From contig CAYRAI010000025.1 of NCBI GenBank assembly GCA_964422205.1, forward strand, positions 1 to 34,132: 34,132 nucleotides of DNA. Reading direction: 5' to 3'. A model generated the notes under the pieces. That model did no database searches and had not been told where the DNA came from. It worked only from the letters and a program-made list of their open reading frames with translations. Of the stretch, positions 8,360 to 16,309 are shown piece by piece. The DNA comes from CAZNYN01 sp964422205. Its GTDB lineage: Bacteria > Synergistota > Synergistia > Synergistales > Synergistaceae. Both the position numbers and the translations under genes were made by a program. Each line of letters starts with the position of its first letter. Position 1 is the first letter of the stretch.

Positions 8360-8880
8360 AGGAAAGCAACTCCCTCTTCTTTAATTCCATGATAATCATA
8401 GTTCAATTATAACCGTCATACACCGACATCGCTTAACATCCTCAAAATCACTGCTCGCACAGACAAGAAAAGCACAAATCTATTTTAAACCAACAGCAAC
8501 CCTTTGCCAAGAATCATAAGCAGATGGGACAATCAGCAAGCGGCACGTCCTGTTTGTATAGTGCATAATATAACTGTCTGAAATGCAAGAAATCATTGAA
8601 AGCAGAGCTTTAGCCAACTACACTTGTAAGCCTCTAAACTTATAAGGGGACAGATGAGAGGATGCTGCATATAATCAGCGGCGGGTTGGGCTCCAAACTT
8701 CATAGGTTGAGTCGGCCGCGCGGCAAAGTAATAGTACTCGGCTTTAAGGTGTGCGACGTTTTAAACGACCTTCGCTTATGCTATACTTCATTGCATATTA
8801 TTGACGTTTTAGACAAAAGAAATCAATTTACTGTTCCTTGCGTTTTCCTATATGTTATAACTGTGCTATAGTTCAGTCAA
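8360..8880. other. Non-coding interval, no gene supported
   Basis: About 520 bp upstream of the 8901 small ORF and the minus-strand CYTH-like copy. A plus-strand open frame at 8662-8871 has no ribosome binding site and no recognisable pattern. The right edge is A/T-rich and promoter-like (TATAAC and TATAGT between about 8855 and 8872). Confidence 0.5.
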
Positions 8881-8900
8881 TAGAAATGGGGGGAACATGA

Positions 8901-9074
8901 ATGATAAATTTTACATTTTTTATTTTATATCTTGTGCTCACTTACTATTTCTTTTCGTTTTTATTTTCAAAATTGATAAGAACACCGGGGTTCTATGCTA
9001 TCGCACTTCTTATGATGCTTGCACTGTATTGGCAGCATCAACTGGAAAAGAGAAAGGATAACAGACAAGGCTAA
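8901..9074 (+). CDS. Small membrane protein, 57 residues, unknown function
   Basis: An ORF too short for routine calling. It begins MINFTFFILYLVLTYYFF and ends in a strongly charged tail (QHQLEKRKDNRQG). Two hydrophobic segments (about 4-22 and 31-44) are joined by a short SKLIRTPG turn, so a two-helix hairpin membrane protein is likely. A GGGGGGA ribosome binding site lies six bases before the ATG, and promoter-like A/T sequence lies just upstream. An overlapping ATG at 8897 opens another frame that lacks this pattern. I do not recognise the family. Hydrophobicity and the good start signal argue for a real gene. Confidence 0.55.
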   Translation: MINFTFFILYLVLTYYFFSFLFSKLIRTPGFYAIALLMMLALYWQHQLEKRKDNRQG

Positions 9075-9429
9075 TAGCCTTAGGAATCTGCTTCACAACA
9101 GCGGTGCTTAAATTATGCTCCTGCTGTATTTTCAGCATCTTAGATTCGGAAATACTAATTCCCTGCCGTTGATTTTGTTTTGTGCGGGAGATATCCTTCT
9201 GCCGGTACGGTTAACATCTCAGTATGTGTGTGATAGCTCCGCCCAGTTTGAATTGAGTGTGTTGAATTCACTTTTGTCCGGCACTTTTCAGTGAGTTTTA
9301 TTAAGCTTAAGAAAGATATTGACATCCTTGCCTATTTTTCAGATAACACATAGTGACAGTAAATACAATAAGGTGACTGCACGCAACAGTTTACTGTGCA
9401 AGGAATAAGGTTTTTGCGAAGGGGCTGTT

Positions 9430-9852
9430 ATCGATATAGATAAGGTGTCCGTCACTAAAAAACCCAATTTTTGAGCGGCAGCTGATTAATTTCACGGGGG
9501 CAGAGCATAAATCATGCGGATTATAATTCTCAAATCATGCAGGTTGAAATATTCTCTGGTGGATCAACGAGGTGCTAAAGGGCAGTTTATTTTGACAGGC
9601 TTTTCAACACCCAACCACAAAGGAATTCTTCACAGCGGAGCGGGACGCATTGCCAAGCTGCGTATGCGTCCAATGTCGCTCTATGAGTCAGGAGATTCTT
9701 CCGGAAAAGTATCATTGGAGTCTAATAACAGCACTAAAAAACTGATATTATCTCCGTCACCCAAATCAATTTTCAGCCTAACTTCTGAATTCTGCATAAA
9801 TTATCACAAGATAAGGCATGGCACGATTGCTGTTTTTTCCTCGTGCCGTTAA
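9430..9852 (+). pseudogene. Remnant of a DUF4143-type AAA ATPase
   Basis: Translation around 9550-9720 reads VDQRGAKGQFILTGFSTP and later HSGAGRIAKLRMRPMSLYES, closely resembling the core of DUF4143 ATPases (usually VDxRxxxGQFILTGSAxP ... GRIxxLxMRPMSLxESxES). Just upstream, in broken frames, TKKPNF and LSGS..LI recall the segment before RLIDEWQ. The P-loop half and the C-terminal DUF4143 half are missing, and stops and frame changes interrupt the rest. The strand and this class of ATPase differ from the intact gene at 16310-17605, so it is not a copy of that gene. The interval 9075-9430 shows nothing I recognise. Confidence 0.7.
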
Positions 9853-9899
9853 TATACTGTAACTACTGTTAGAAATTTATTATATGAGGAGGCATTGCT

Positions 9900-10913
9900 T
9901 TGTTTCAATTTGAAAGGGTTATAAGCGCGATTGACGCTCATACAGCGGGCGAGCCTATACGTGTTGTTACTTCGGGCATTCCGCAGGTAAAGGGTTCTAC
10001 TATGCTTGAGAAGATGAAGTATTTTGCTTCTCACTATGACAATATAAGGTGCATGCTTATGAAGGAGCCGCGCGGACATAAGGATATGTTTGGCGCTGTT
10101 CTTGTCTCCCCTCCCACCGATGATGCTGATATCGCGGTTCTTTTTATGCATAATGAGGGCATGAGTACTATGTGCGGACACGGTACTATAGGCACTGTAA
10201 AGGCGGCGGCTGAGACAGGGCTTATCTCTGTTCATGAAGGAGAGAATATAATAAAAATTGACGCGCCTGCGGGACGTCTTACTGCTTCGGCTTTTGTTGA
10301 GAACGGCAGGGTAAGGAGCGTGGCTTTTTGTAATGTTCCTTCTTTTGTCTATAAAAAAGAACTTACGATTCCTGTTGAGGGAATAGGTGATGTAAGCTGT
10401 TCTATATCCTATGGAGGAGCTTTTTATGTCTTTGTAGAGCAGGAGAAGCTCGGACTTACCGTGCTGCCTGAGAATACTTCAGAGCTTGTAAAGAGGGCAA
10501 TGGAGATTAAAAATTGGGCAAATGCGAATCTCAATATTGTTCACCCTGAAAATCCTGAGATATGCGGAATATACGGTGTGATTATAACAACTCCTGTGAC
10601 AAAGACTGATTACGGGTGCAGCAGCAGGCATATATGCGTCTTTGCGGAGGGAGCTGTCGACCGCTCTCCTTGCGGCTCGGGCACGTCTGCGCGGATGGCT
10701 CTTCTCTGCTCACGCGGCGAGCTTAAAGTAGGAGAGGAATTCTGTGCGGCAGGAATTATAGACACAAAGTTTAACGGAAAAGTTTTGGAAGCGGCAAAGG
10801 TAGGAGATTATGACGCGATTATTCCGAAAGTGGGAGGCCCTGCTTGGATAACGGGCTTTAACCAGTTTGTATTGGACAGCGAAGACCCTCTTCCGGAGGG
10901 ATTTTTACTTTAG
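9900..10913 (+). CDS. Proline racemase / 4-hydroxyproline 2-epimerase family protein
   Basis: A 337-residue cofactor-free two-base racemase. Both catalytic cysteines are present: Cys92 in MCGHGTIG and Cys258 in DRSPCGSGT. This argues for a racemase/epimerase and against the trans-3-hydroxyproline dehydratase branch, which has Thr at the first site. The start is TTG, with GAGGAGG seven bases upstream. The IlvD-like gene begins 22 bp after its stop, and an amino-acid ABC transporter follows, which points to uptake and catabolism of proline, hydroxyproline or a related amino acid. I see none of the usual hydroxyproline-pathway partners (D-hydroxyproline oxidase, pyrroline-carboxylate deaminase) nearby, so the substrate stays open. 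Confidence 0.88.
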   Translation: MFQFERVISAIDAHTAGEPIRVVTSGIPQVKGSTMLEKMKYFASHYDNIRCMLMKEPRGHKDMFGAVLVSPPTDDADIAVLFMHNEGMSTMCGHGTIGTVKAAAETGLISVHEGENIIKIDAPAGRLTASAFVENGRVRSVAFCNVPSFVYKKELTIPVEGIGDVSCSISYGGAFYVFVEQEKLGLTVLPENTSELVKRAMEIKNWANANLNIVHPENPEICGIYGVIITTPVTKTDYGCSSRHICVFAEGAVDRSPCGSGTSARMALLCSRGELKVGEEFCAAGIIDTKFNGKVLEAAKVGDYDAIIPKVGGPAWITGFNQFVLDSEDPLPEGFLL

Positions 10914-10935
10914 TCAGGAGAAAGGGCTGGTATTT

Positions 10936-12639
10936 ATGGCATCATACCGTTCAAAGGAACTCGGGTTGTTTTCGGGCAAGGGGTCGTCTTCGCGCCGCGC
11001 TATTTACAAGGGCTGCGGCTACGATGACGGAGACCTTTCAAAGCCTCTTATAGGAATTGTAAATACGGCAAACGACGCGGGGCTTGGGCATGTTCATCTG
11101 GACAGGCTCGCCGCGCGTGTAAGGGCCGGCATTCTTCAGGCCGGAGGCACTCCTTTTGAGTTTGGCACAATAGCCACATGCGGCGCTGTTCCCATTGGGA
11201 TGCCGCACTTCCGCTACGAACTTGTCATACGTGACGTAATAGCTTCGTCCGTTGAGATTATGACGGGAGTTCAGCTTCTTGACGGGCTTGTGCTCTTAGC
11301 TTCGTGCGACAGCATTATCCCGGGGGTACTCATGGGAGGAATAAGGGCTGATGTGCCCTGTATCATGCTGACGGGAGGTTCTCAGGAGGTCTGCAGGAGC
11401 GGCGGGCGCAATGTCGTAATGAGCGAGCTTGACCAGCTTGTATTCGGAGCGGACTACGCAAGCGATGAAGCGCGCGAGAAGATACGCTACCTTGAGGAAC
11501 ACGTCTGCCCTGGTCCCGGAGCATGTTCTCTTATGGGAACGGCAAACACGATGCAGATATTGACGGAGGTTCTCGGAATGTCTCTTCCCGGCTCTGCCAC
11601 AATTCCCGCAGTTTATGCTGAGAAGGAGCGTTTCGCAACTCAGACGGGGCGGAGGATTGTAGAGCTTGTTAAGGAGAATATTAAGCCCAAGGATATTCTT
11701 ACAAGGGAGGCTCTCTTAAACGGAGTTATCATAACTATGGCTGTGGCAGGCTCTACAAACGCGGTGCTGCACCTTTTGAGCTTTGCGCGCGAGGTCGGAG
11801 TGGAGCTGACTCTTGACGATTTTGACAAATTGTCAGAGTCTGTTCCCGTAATAAGCAGAGTTATTCCCACAGGCAAGGCTACTATTGTCGACCTTTACAA
11901 CGCAGGCGGAGTTCCCGCTGTGTTGGGCGAGATGAAGGATTATCTCCACAAGGAGTGCCTGACCGTGTCAGGACACACGATAGGAGAGATAGCCGACCTG
12001 CGCAGGTCTTCCGACCATGACACTCTTACTACCGTGCAGGACCCTGTATTTAAAAACGGCGGCATTGCCGTCATAAAGGGTAACCTTTCTCCAAACGGAG
12101 CCATTTGCAGAACTACGACCATATCCGAAGCCATAAGAAAGTTTGAAGGGCCTGCAAGGGTTTTCCACTCCGACGAAGAGGCGCACAAGGCCGTTGTGTC
12201 TGGAAAGATTAAAAAGGGCGATGTCGTAGTCATTCGCTACGAAGGCCCCAGAGGCGCGCCCGGCATGAGAGAGATGATGATGACTACGGACGCTCTTGTC
12301 GGAATAGGAATGGGACAGGACGTATTTGTGCTTACGGACGGACGCTTCTCCGGCTTCACGGAAGGGGCGGCGATCGGGCACATTTCGCCGGAAGCCGCAG
12401 TCGGAGGAGTTATCGCCGTTGTAGAGGACGGAGACATTATCAAGATAGATATCGAAGGACGCTCTGTGAACCTCAACATAGATGACGAGGTTATAAAGGA
12501 GCGTATGTCAAAGTGGAAGCTGCCTCTTAAGAAGGAGCGCGGAATCTTGGGGATATATGCAAAAACGGCTTTGCAGGCCCATGAGGGAGCCATGATTGAC
12601 GATACTGTCCGAACCGAAAGTGATGTTACAGGCAAATAA
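10936..12639 (+). CDS. Divergent IlvD/Edd-family dehydratase
   Basis: A 567-residue protein with full-length IlvD/Edd architecture: cluster cysteines at SCDSIIPG (Cys124) and GACSLMGTANTM (Cys197), a late VLTDGRFSGFTEG segment with the presumed catalytic serine, and ISPEAAVGGVIAVVEDGD. These Fe-S enzymes dehydrate hydroxy acids such as dihydroxy-isovalerate or aldonates. Two near-universal positions differ. The CDK motif is CDS, losing the lysine that is carbamylated to bind Mg2+, and the DGI.MGH segment is CGAVPIGM. It may therefore act on an unusual substrate. The ATG at 10936 suits the domain start, although the AGGAG is 15 bases away. An open frame extends 69 bases further upstream inside the racemase gene. 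Confidence 0.82.
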   Translation: MASYRSKELGLFSGKGSSSRRAIYKGCGYDDGDLSKPLIGIVNTANDAGLGHVHLDRLAARVRAGILQAGGTPFEFGTIATCGAVPIGMPHFRYELVIRDVIASSVEIMTGVQLLDGLVLLASCDSIIPGVLMGGIRADVPCIMLTGGSQEVCRSGGRNVVMSELDQLVFGADYASDEAREKIRYLEEHVCPGPGACSLMGTANTMQILTEVLGMSLPGSATIPAVYAEKERFATQTGRRIVELVKENIKPKDILTREALLNGVIITMAVAGSTNAVLHLLSFAREVGVELTLDDFDKLSESVPVISRVIPTGKATIVDLYNAGGVPAVLGEMKDYLHKECLTVSGHTIGEIADLRRSSDHDTLTTVQDPVFKNGGIAVIKGNLSPNGAICRTTTISEAIRKFEGPARVFHSDEEAHKAVVSGKIKKGDVVVIRYEGPRGAPGMREMMMTTDALVGIGMGQDVFVLTDGRFSGFTEGAAIGHISPEAAVGGVIAVVEDGDIIKIDIEGRSVNLNIDDEVIKERMSKWKLPLKKERGILGIYAKTALQAHEGAMIDDTVRTESDVTGK

Positions 12640-12720
12640 ATAATATATTTTTAAAAAAGGATGCTTTTTTTAATAAATCATGTATAATCTCTCCTTAATA
12701 TAATGCAAATGTAAGGTGCA

Positions 12721-12730
12721 TTGTATACAA
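12721..12730 (+). promoter_or_regulatory. Palindrome TTGTATACAA upstream of the ABC transporter
   Basis: A perfect 10-bp palindrome (extended ATTGTATACAAA) between a TATAAT at 12683-12688 and the binding-protein start. The form resembles operators of FCD-type GntR regulators. No such regulator is in the window. Confidence 0.4.
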
Positions 12731-12763
12731 AAATAGAATACAAAATAGAAAAGGATGATTATT

Positions 12764-13567
12764 ATGAAGAAAGTATCAAAAGGTTTTCTCTTCGCTCTGT
12801 GCATCATGATGGCTGCAGCATTTTTTGCCGCGTCTCCCGTAACGGCAGCAAACGCCGCTACAAAACTGAAAGCCGCGACAAATGCCGAGTTTGAGCCTTA
12901 CGAGTTCGTCAAAGACGGAAAGTTTGTGGGCTTTGACATCGATCTTATGGGAGAGATAGCAAAGAAGATAGGCGCGGAAGTAACATATCAGAATATGGAG
13001 TTTGACGGAGTAGTCGGTGCGGTGCTTTCCGGTACATGCGACCTTGCCATATCAGGACTTACAATAACGCCTAAGAGAGCGGAGACCGTGGCATTCTCGA
13101 CACCTTACATCAATGCGGCTCAGTTCCTTATAGTGAGAACAGATGAAAAGACAATCACAGGAAAGACAAAGGCCGCGCTTGACAAGCAGCTTGAAGGTAA
13201 AAAAATAGGAGTAGTCACAGGCTTTACAGGTCAGAAGTATGTCGAGGGTGACGCAAGCCTTAAGTATGCCAAAATCAAGAACGCAAAGCCGGCAGTTTTT
13301 GACAATGTCAGTCTCGCGGTAGCGGCTCTCAGAAACAAATCAATAGACGTAATAGTGATGGACGACATAGTGGCTCAGAAAGTATCTGCCGCACCTGCAA
13401 ACAGCAAGGCTATCAAAGCAATTGAAGTGCCCCTTACGGTCGAGAAGTATGCCATAGCCATAAGCAAAAAGAATCCCGAGCTTAAAGCGAAGATAGACAA
13501 GGCTCTCAAGGCTCTGCTCGATGACGGGACAGTCAAAAAACTTCTTGCAAAGTGGGAGATCAGGTAG
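12764..13567 (+). CDS. Polar amino-acid ABC transporter substrate-binding protein
   Basis: About 267 residues with a signal peptide (MKKVSKG then a hydrophobic core, ending near ANAA), followed by a family-3 solute-binding domain: LKAATNAEFEPYEF at the start, FDIDLMGEIAKKIG, DLAISGLTITPKRAETVAFS in the middle, and a C-terminal lid. It captures an amino acid outside the membrane. The ATG at 12764 is chosen because AAGGA precedes it at about nine bases; the ATG at 12755 overlaps that site. It heads a three-gene cassette with the permease 29 bp downstream, and lies 124 bp after the IlvD-like gene. Ligand unknown; proximity suggests the substrate of the racemase. Confidence 0.9.
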   Translation: MKKVSKGFLFALCIMMAAAFFAASPVTAANAATKLKAATNAEFEPYEFVKDGKFVGFDIDLMGEIAKKIGAEVTYQNMEFDGVVGAVLSGTCDLAISGLTITPKRAETVAFSTPYINAAQFLIVRTDEKTITGKTKAALDKQLEGKKIGVVTGFTGQKYVEGDASLKYAKIKNAKPAVFDNVSLAVAALRNKSIDVIVMDDIVAQKVSAAPANSKAIKAIEVPLTVEKYAIAISKKNPELKAKIDKALKALLDDGTVKKLLAKWEIR

Positions 13568-13596
13568 ATAAAATCCGAGAAAGGTTCTGTCGCTAA

Positions 13597-14304
13597 TTGT
13601 TTGATAACTTACCCTTAAGATTTTACGATCAATTTATAGTCGGCGAGGGGCTTGCCTTAATGAAGACAGGCCTAATCGCCACTCTCGAAGTCTCCTGTGT
13701 CGCCCTCTTTATAGGAATTATAATAGGGACGATAGCGGCATTGATGAAAATAGCAAAGGGACGCACTCCCGCTGCGAAGATTATGTGCAAAGCGGCGAAT
13801 ATCACGGCAGGAGCCTATATTACGCTCTTCCGCGGAACGCCTGTCGTTGTTCAGCTTCTGCTTGCTTACTTCGGAATCATGGGCCCAATGGGAGCAAATC
13901 CTCTCTATGTTGCGTTTGTTACCCTCGGACTTAACAGCGGAGCCTATGTTGCCGAGATAATAAGAAGCGGGATAATGAGTGTTGACAGAGGGCAGATGGA
14001 AGCTGGAAGGTCTTTGGGGCTTTCCTACACTGTGACAATGTTCCATATCATCATTCCGCAGGCGGTAAAGAATATTCTTCCCGCTCTAGGCAACGAATTA
14101 ATCGCTCTGATAAAGGAAACTTCGGTAGTCGGTTTTATTGCCGTCTTTGACCTGACAAGAGCCGCTCGTTCGATAATATCGACAACCTACGACGCATTCG
14201 TGCCATATCTTGTTTTGGCCTTTGCCTATCTTGTCATAGTCGTTATCGCGACAAAATGTGTCAGCATTCTTGAAGGGAGATTAAGACGCAGTGATTACCG
14301 TTAA
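13597..14304 (+). CDS. Polar amino-acid ABC transporter permease
   Basis: A 235-residue HisM/GlnP-type inner-membrane permease with about five membrane segments. The ATPase-docking EAA loop is clear (MEAGRSLGLSYTVTMFHIIIPQA), as is the family sequence FRGTPVVVQLLL. It forms the channel for the neighbouring binding protein and ATPase. The start is TTG at 13597, with AAAGG upstream at somewhat long spacing. The last 14 bases overlap the ATPase gene, which implies translational coupling. Confidence 0.9.
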   Translation: MFDNLPLRFYDQFIVGEGLALMKTGLIATLEVSCVALFIGIIIGTIAALMKIAKGRTPAAKIMCKAANITAGAYITLFRGTPVVVQLLLAYFGIMGPMGANPLYVAFVTLGLNSGAYVAEIIRSGIMSVDRGQMEAGRSLGLSYTVTMFHIIIPQAVKNILPALGNELIALIKETSVVGFIAVFDLTRAARSIISTTYDAFVPYLVLAFAYLVIVVIATKCVSILEGRLRRSDYR

Positions 14305-15016
14305 GAATCTCACAAAAAAATTCGGCAGCAACACAGTGCTGAAAGATATCTCCTTCACCATAAACAAGGGAGAGAAGATAGTCATAGTAGGCCCTTCCGG
14401 CTCAGGCAAGAGCACATTTCTGCGCTGCCTCAACCTGCTTGAAGAACCGACATCGGGAGAAGTTTGGTTTGACGGCACTCTCATAAACTCTCCGAACTGT
14501 GACATAGACAAGCACAGGCAGAAGATGGGAATGGTATTCCAGCTTTTTAACCTCTTCTCTCATATGACAATTCTTAAAAACTTGACCTACGCCCCTGTAA
14601 AGCTGAAAATCCAGAGCGAAGCGGAGGCACGCGTCTCGGCGATGGAAATGCTGAAACGAGTCGGCCTTGAAGACAAAGCCGAGGCCTATCCTTCACAGCT
14701 TTCGGGAGGGCAGAAGCAGAGAATAGCAATAGTGCGCTCTTTGATGATGCAGCCCGAAGTAATGCTCTTTGATGAGCCCACAAGCGCGCTTGACCCGGAA
14801 ATGGTCGGAGAGGTGCTTGATGTTATGAAAGAGCTTGCAGAGCAGGGTATGACGATGGTAGTGGTAACTCACGAAATGGGCTTTGCAAAATCTGTCGCTA
14901 CCAAGGTGCTCTTCATGGATTCAGGAACCATATTGGAAGAGAATACTCCCGGGGAATTCTTTGAACATCCAAAACAGCCCAGGACAAAAGAATTTCTCTC
15001 GAAAGTTTTACAGTAA
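14291..15016 (+). CDS. Polar amino-acid ABC transporter ATP-binding protein (GlnQ/HisP type)
   Basis: A 241-residue nucleotide-binding subunit with a complete motif set: Walker A GPSGSGKST (about 34-42), Q-loop VFQLFNLFSH, signature LSGGQKQRIA, Walker B VMLFDEPTSALDP and switch histidine VVTHEMGFA. It starts with GTG inside the permease gene after a GGGAG site. It powers import of the amino acid bound by the 12764 product. A strong terminator follows 15 bp downstream and closes the cluster. Confidence 0.94.
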   Translation: MITVKNLTKKFGSNTVLKDISFTINKGEKIVIVGPSGSGKSTFLRCLNLLEEPTSGEVWFDGTLINSPNCDIDKHRQKMGMVFQLFNLFSHMTILKNLTYAPVKLKIQSEAEARVSAMEMLKRVGLEDKAEAYPSQLSGGQKQRIAIVRSLMMQPEVMLFDEPTSALDPEMVGEVLDVMKELAEQGMTMVVVTHEMGFAKSVATKVLFMDSGTILEENTPGEFFEHPKQPRTKEFLSKVLQ

Positions 15017-15031
15017 AAAATAACAGACTTG

Positions 15032-15062
15032 AATCTTCGGTGCTAAGAACCGAAGATTTTTT
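15032..15062 (+). terminator. Rho-independent terminator of the ABC transporter cluster
   Basis: AATCTTCGGT (15032-15041) pairs perfectly with ACCGAAGATT (15049-15058) over a 7-nt loop and runs into six T residues. Confidence 0.85.
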
Positions 15063-15115
15063 ATATTCCTGCACCAAGCGCGGCAATATATCTTCGTTAA
15101 TTATGTAAAACCCAC

Positions 15116-15145
15116 GTTGTACAACCTGTTTTGTGCTTTTATACT
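15116..15145 (+). promoter_or_regulatory. Promoter with palindromic -35 region, upstream of the YitT-like gene
   Basis: TTGTAC (15117-15122) and TATACT (15140-15145) are 17 bp apart, a good sigma-70 arrangement. The -35 sits inside the perfect palindrome GTTGTACAAC (15116-15125), where a bound repressor would block polymerase. Confidence 0.5.
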
Positions 15146-15186
15146 TAAATATTGCTGTATATAAAATGACAAACGGGGTGCTTGTT

Positions 15187-16086
15187 ATGGAATTAAAACA
15201 CAGAGCCGGCCATATGGTGAAACGTGCTTATATCTTGGGCAGGAATGAATTTTCAACTTTTATAATGTCTTCAATAGGAGTTCTCATCTATGCGATTGGC
15301 GTCGTGTGGTTCACTCTCCCCTACCACTTTCCCGACGCAGGGGTAATGGGCATAGCCCTTCTGCTGAAATACACAATCGGATTCTCCCCCGCACTTTTTA
15401 ACCTTATAGCTAATGTAGCTCTCATGCTCTGGGGCGGGCGCGAACTTCCAAAGCGCTTTCTTGCATGGACAATTTACAATACGGTGCTGCTCTCATTCTT
15501 TCTTGAGCTGCTCTCCGGCATTCAGATACCTCTGATAAAGGATATGTTTCTCGTCTCTGTCGCGGGCGGTATTATAAAAGGCATAGGGATAGGGCTGATG
15601 TTTCGCTGCGGAACTTCATCGGGAGGCACTGATATCATTGTGGCTGTAATGAGAAAACGCCTCGGAATAGAAGTAGGCAGGTACAGCTTTTACTTAAACG
15701 TGATAATCCTTGCGGCATCTTTCGGCATTGTCGGACTAGAGAAACTGCTATTCGGTTTTGTCTCGGGCTATATCGAAGGAGAGACCATGGACAACGTGCT
15801 TGCCTCATTTGACAAAAGACGTCTTGTATTCGTAGTAGGAGACCGCAAGTCTGAAAAAGATATAGTTTCATATATTTCAACGACTCTGAATCGCGGCTCT
15901 ACTCTCCTTGACAGCCACGGCGGCTACACAGGTGACGAGCGCTCCACTATTATGTGCCTTCTGACCCCTCGTCAAACCATGGAACTCAAGCGCCACTTGG
16001 CGCAGCACCACACCAAAGCATTTATGGTAATAACAGACGCATCCGAGGTTCTGGGCAAAGGCTTCAAGCATTGGAAGAATATTTAA
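15187..16086 (+). CDS. YitT family membrane protein (DUF161/DUF2179)
   Basis: About 299 residues. The N-terminal two thirds hold five or six hydrophobic segments with the YitT landmarks LPYHFPDAGVMGIALLLKY and RCGTSSGGTDIIVAVM. The C-terminal about 90 residues form the soluble DUF2179 domain (VVGDRKSEKDIVSYI through GYTGDERSTIMCLL). YitT proteins are inner-membrane proteins of unresolved function, possibly transport. The ATG at 15187 is preferred because GGGGTG lies six bases before it; earlier in-frame ATGs at 15133 and 15166 lack a site. It is monocistronic, with a promoter about 40 bp upstream. Confidence 0.88.
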   Translation: MELKHRAGHMVKRAYILGRNEFSTFIMSSIGVLIYAIGVVWFTLPYHFPDAGVMGIALLLKYTIGFSPALFNLIANVALMLWGGRELPKRFLAWTIYNTVLLSFFLELLSGIQIPLIKDMFLVSVAGGIIKGIGIGLMFRCGTSSGGTDIIVAVMRKRLGIEVGRYSFYLNVIILAASFGIVGLEKLLFGFVSGYIEGETMDNVLASFDKRRLVFVVGDRKSEKDIVSYISTTLNRGSTLLDSHGGYTGDERSTIMCLLTPRQTMELKRHLAQHHTKAFMVITDASEVLGKGFKHWKNI

Positions 16087-16100
16087 ATGCCGCTTTTAGG

Positions 16101-16220
16101 TTACATATTCTTCCGCACGGCTATGCAGGGATTGCCGTAAGCTACTGTATTAGAGGGGATATCCTTGGTAACGACGCTGCCAGCTCCGATAACACAGTTG
16201 TCGCCTATCGTGTATTCTCT
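16101..16220 (-). pseudogene. C-terminal fragment of a hexapeptide-repeat sugar O-acetyltransferase
   Basis: The minus strand reads REYTIGDNCVIGAGSVV followed by TKDIPSNTVAYGNPC and a stop at 16101. This is the last left-handed beta-helix coil and tail of maltose/galactoside-type acetyltransferases. Upstream (above 16220) the frame is broken and the acetyl-CoA and His-containing parts are absent. Only about 40 residues of a roughly 190-residue enzyme remain. Confidence 0.75.
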
Positions 16221-16309
16221 CTATTATCGCATAGCCGCCCGGCTACATGCCAAAGTTCTTGTCCATCCCATGCACCTCGATTATGATATGTGGATACGCA
16301 TTTCTGCAA

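Noticed and set aside
8662..8871. Plus-strand ORF of 69 codons
   Set aside because: No ribosome binding site and no coherent hydrophobic or conserved pattern.
9849..10235. Minus-strand ORF over the racemase start
   Set aside because: Antisense to a well-supported gene; basic and tyrosine-rich shadow sequence.
11968..12381. Minus-strand ORF of 137 codons inside the IlvD-like gene
   Set aside because: Antisense shadow; the plus-strand frame shows clear dehydratase motifs throughout.
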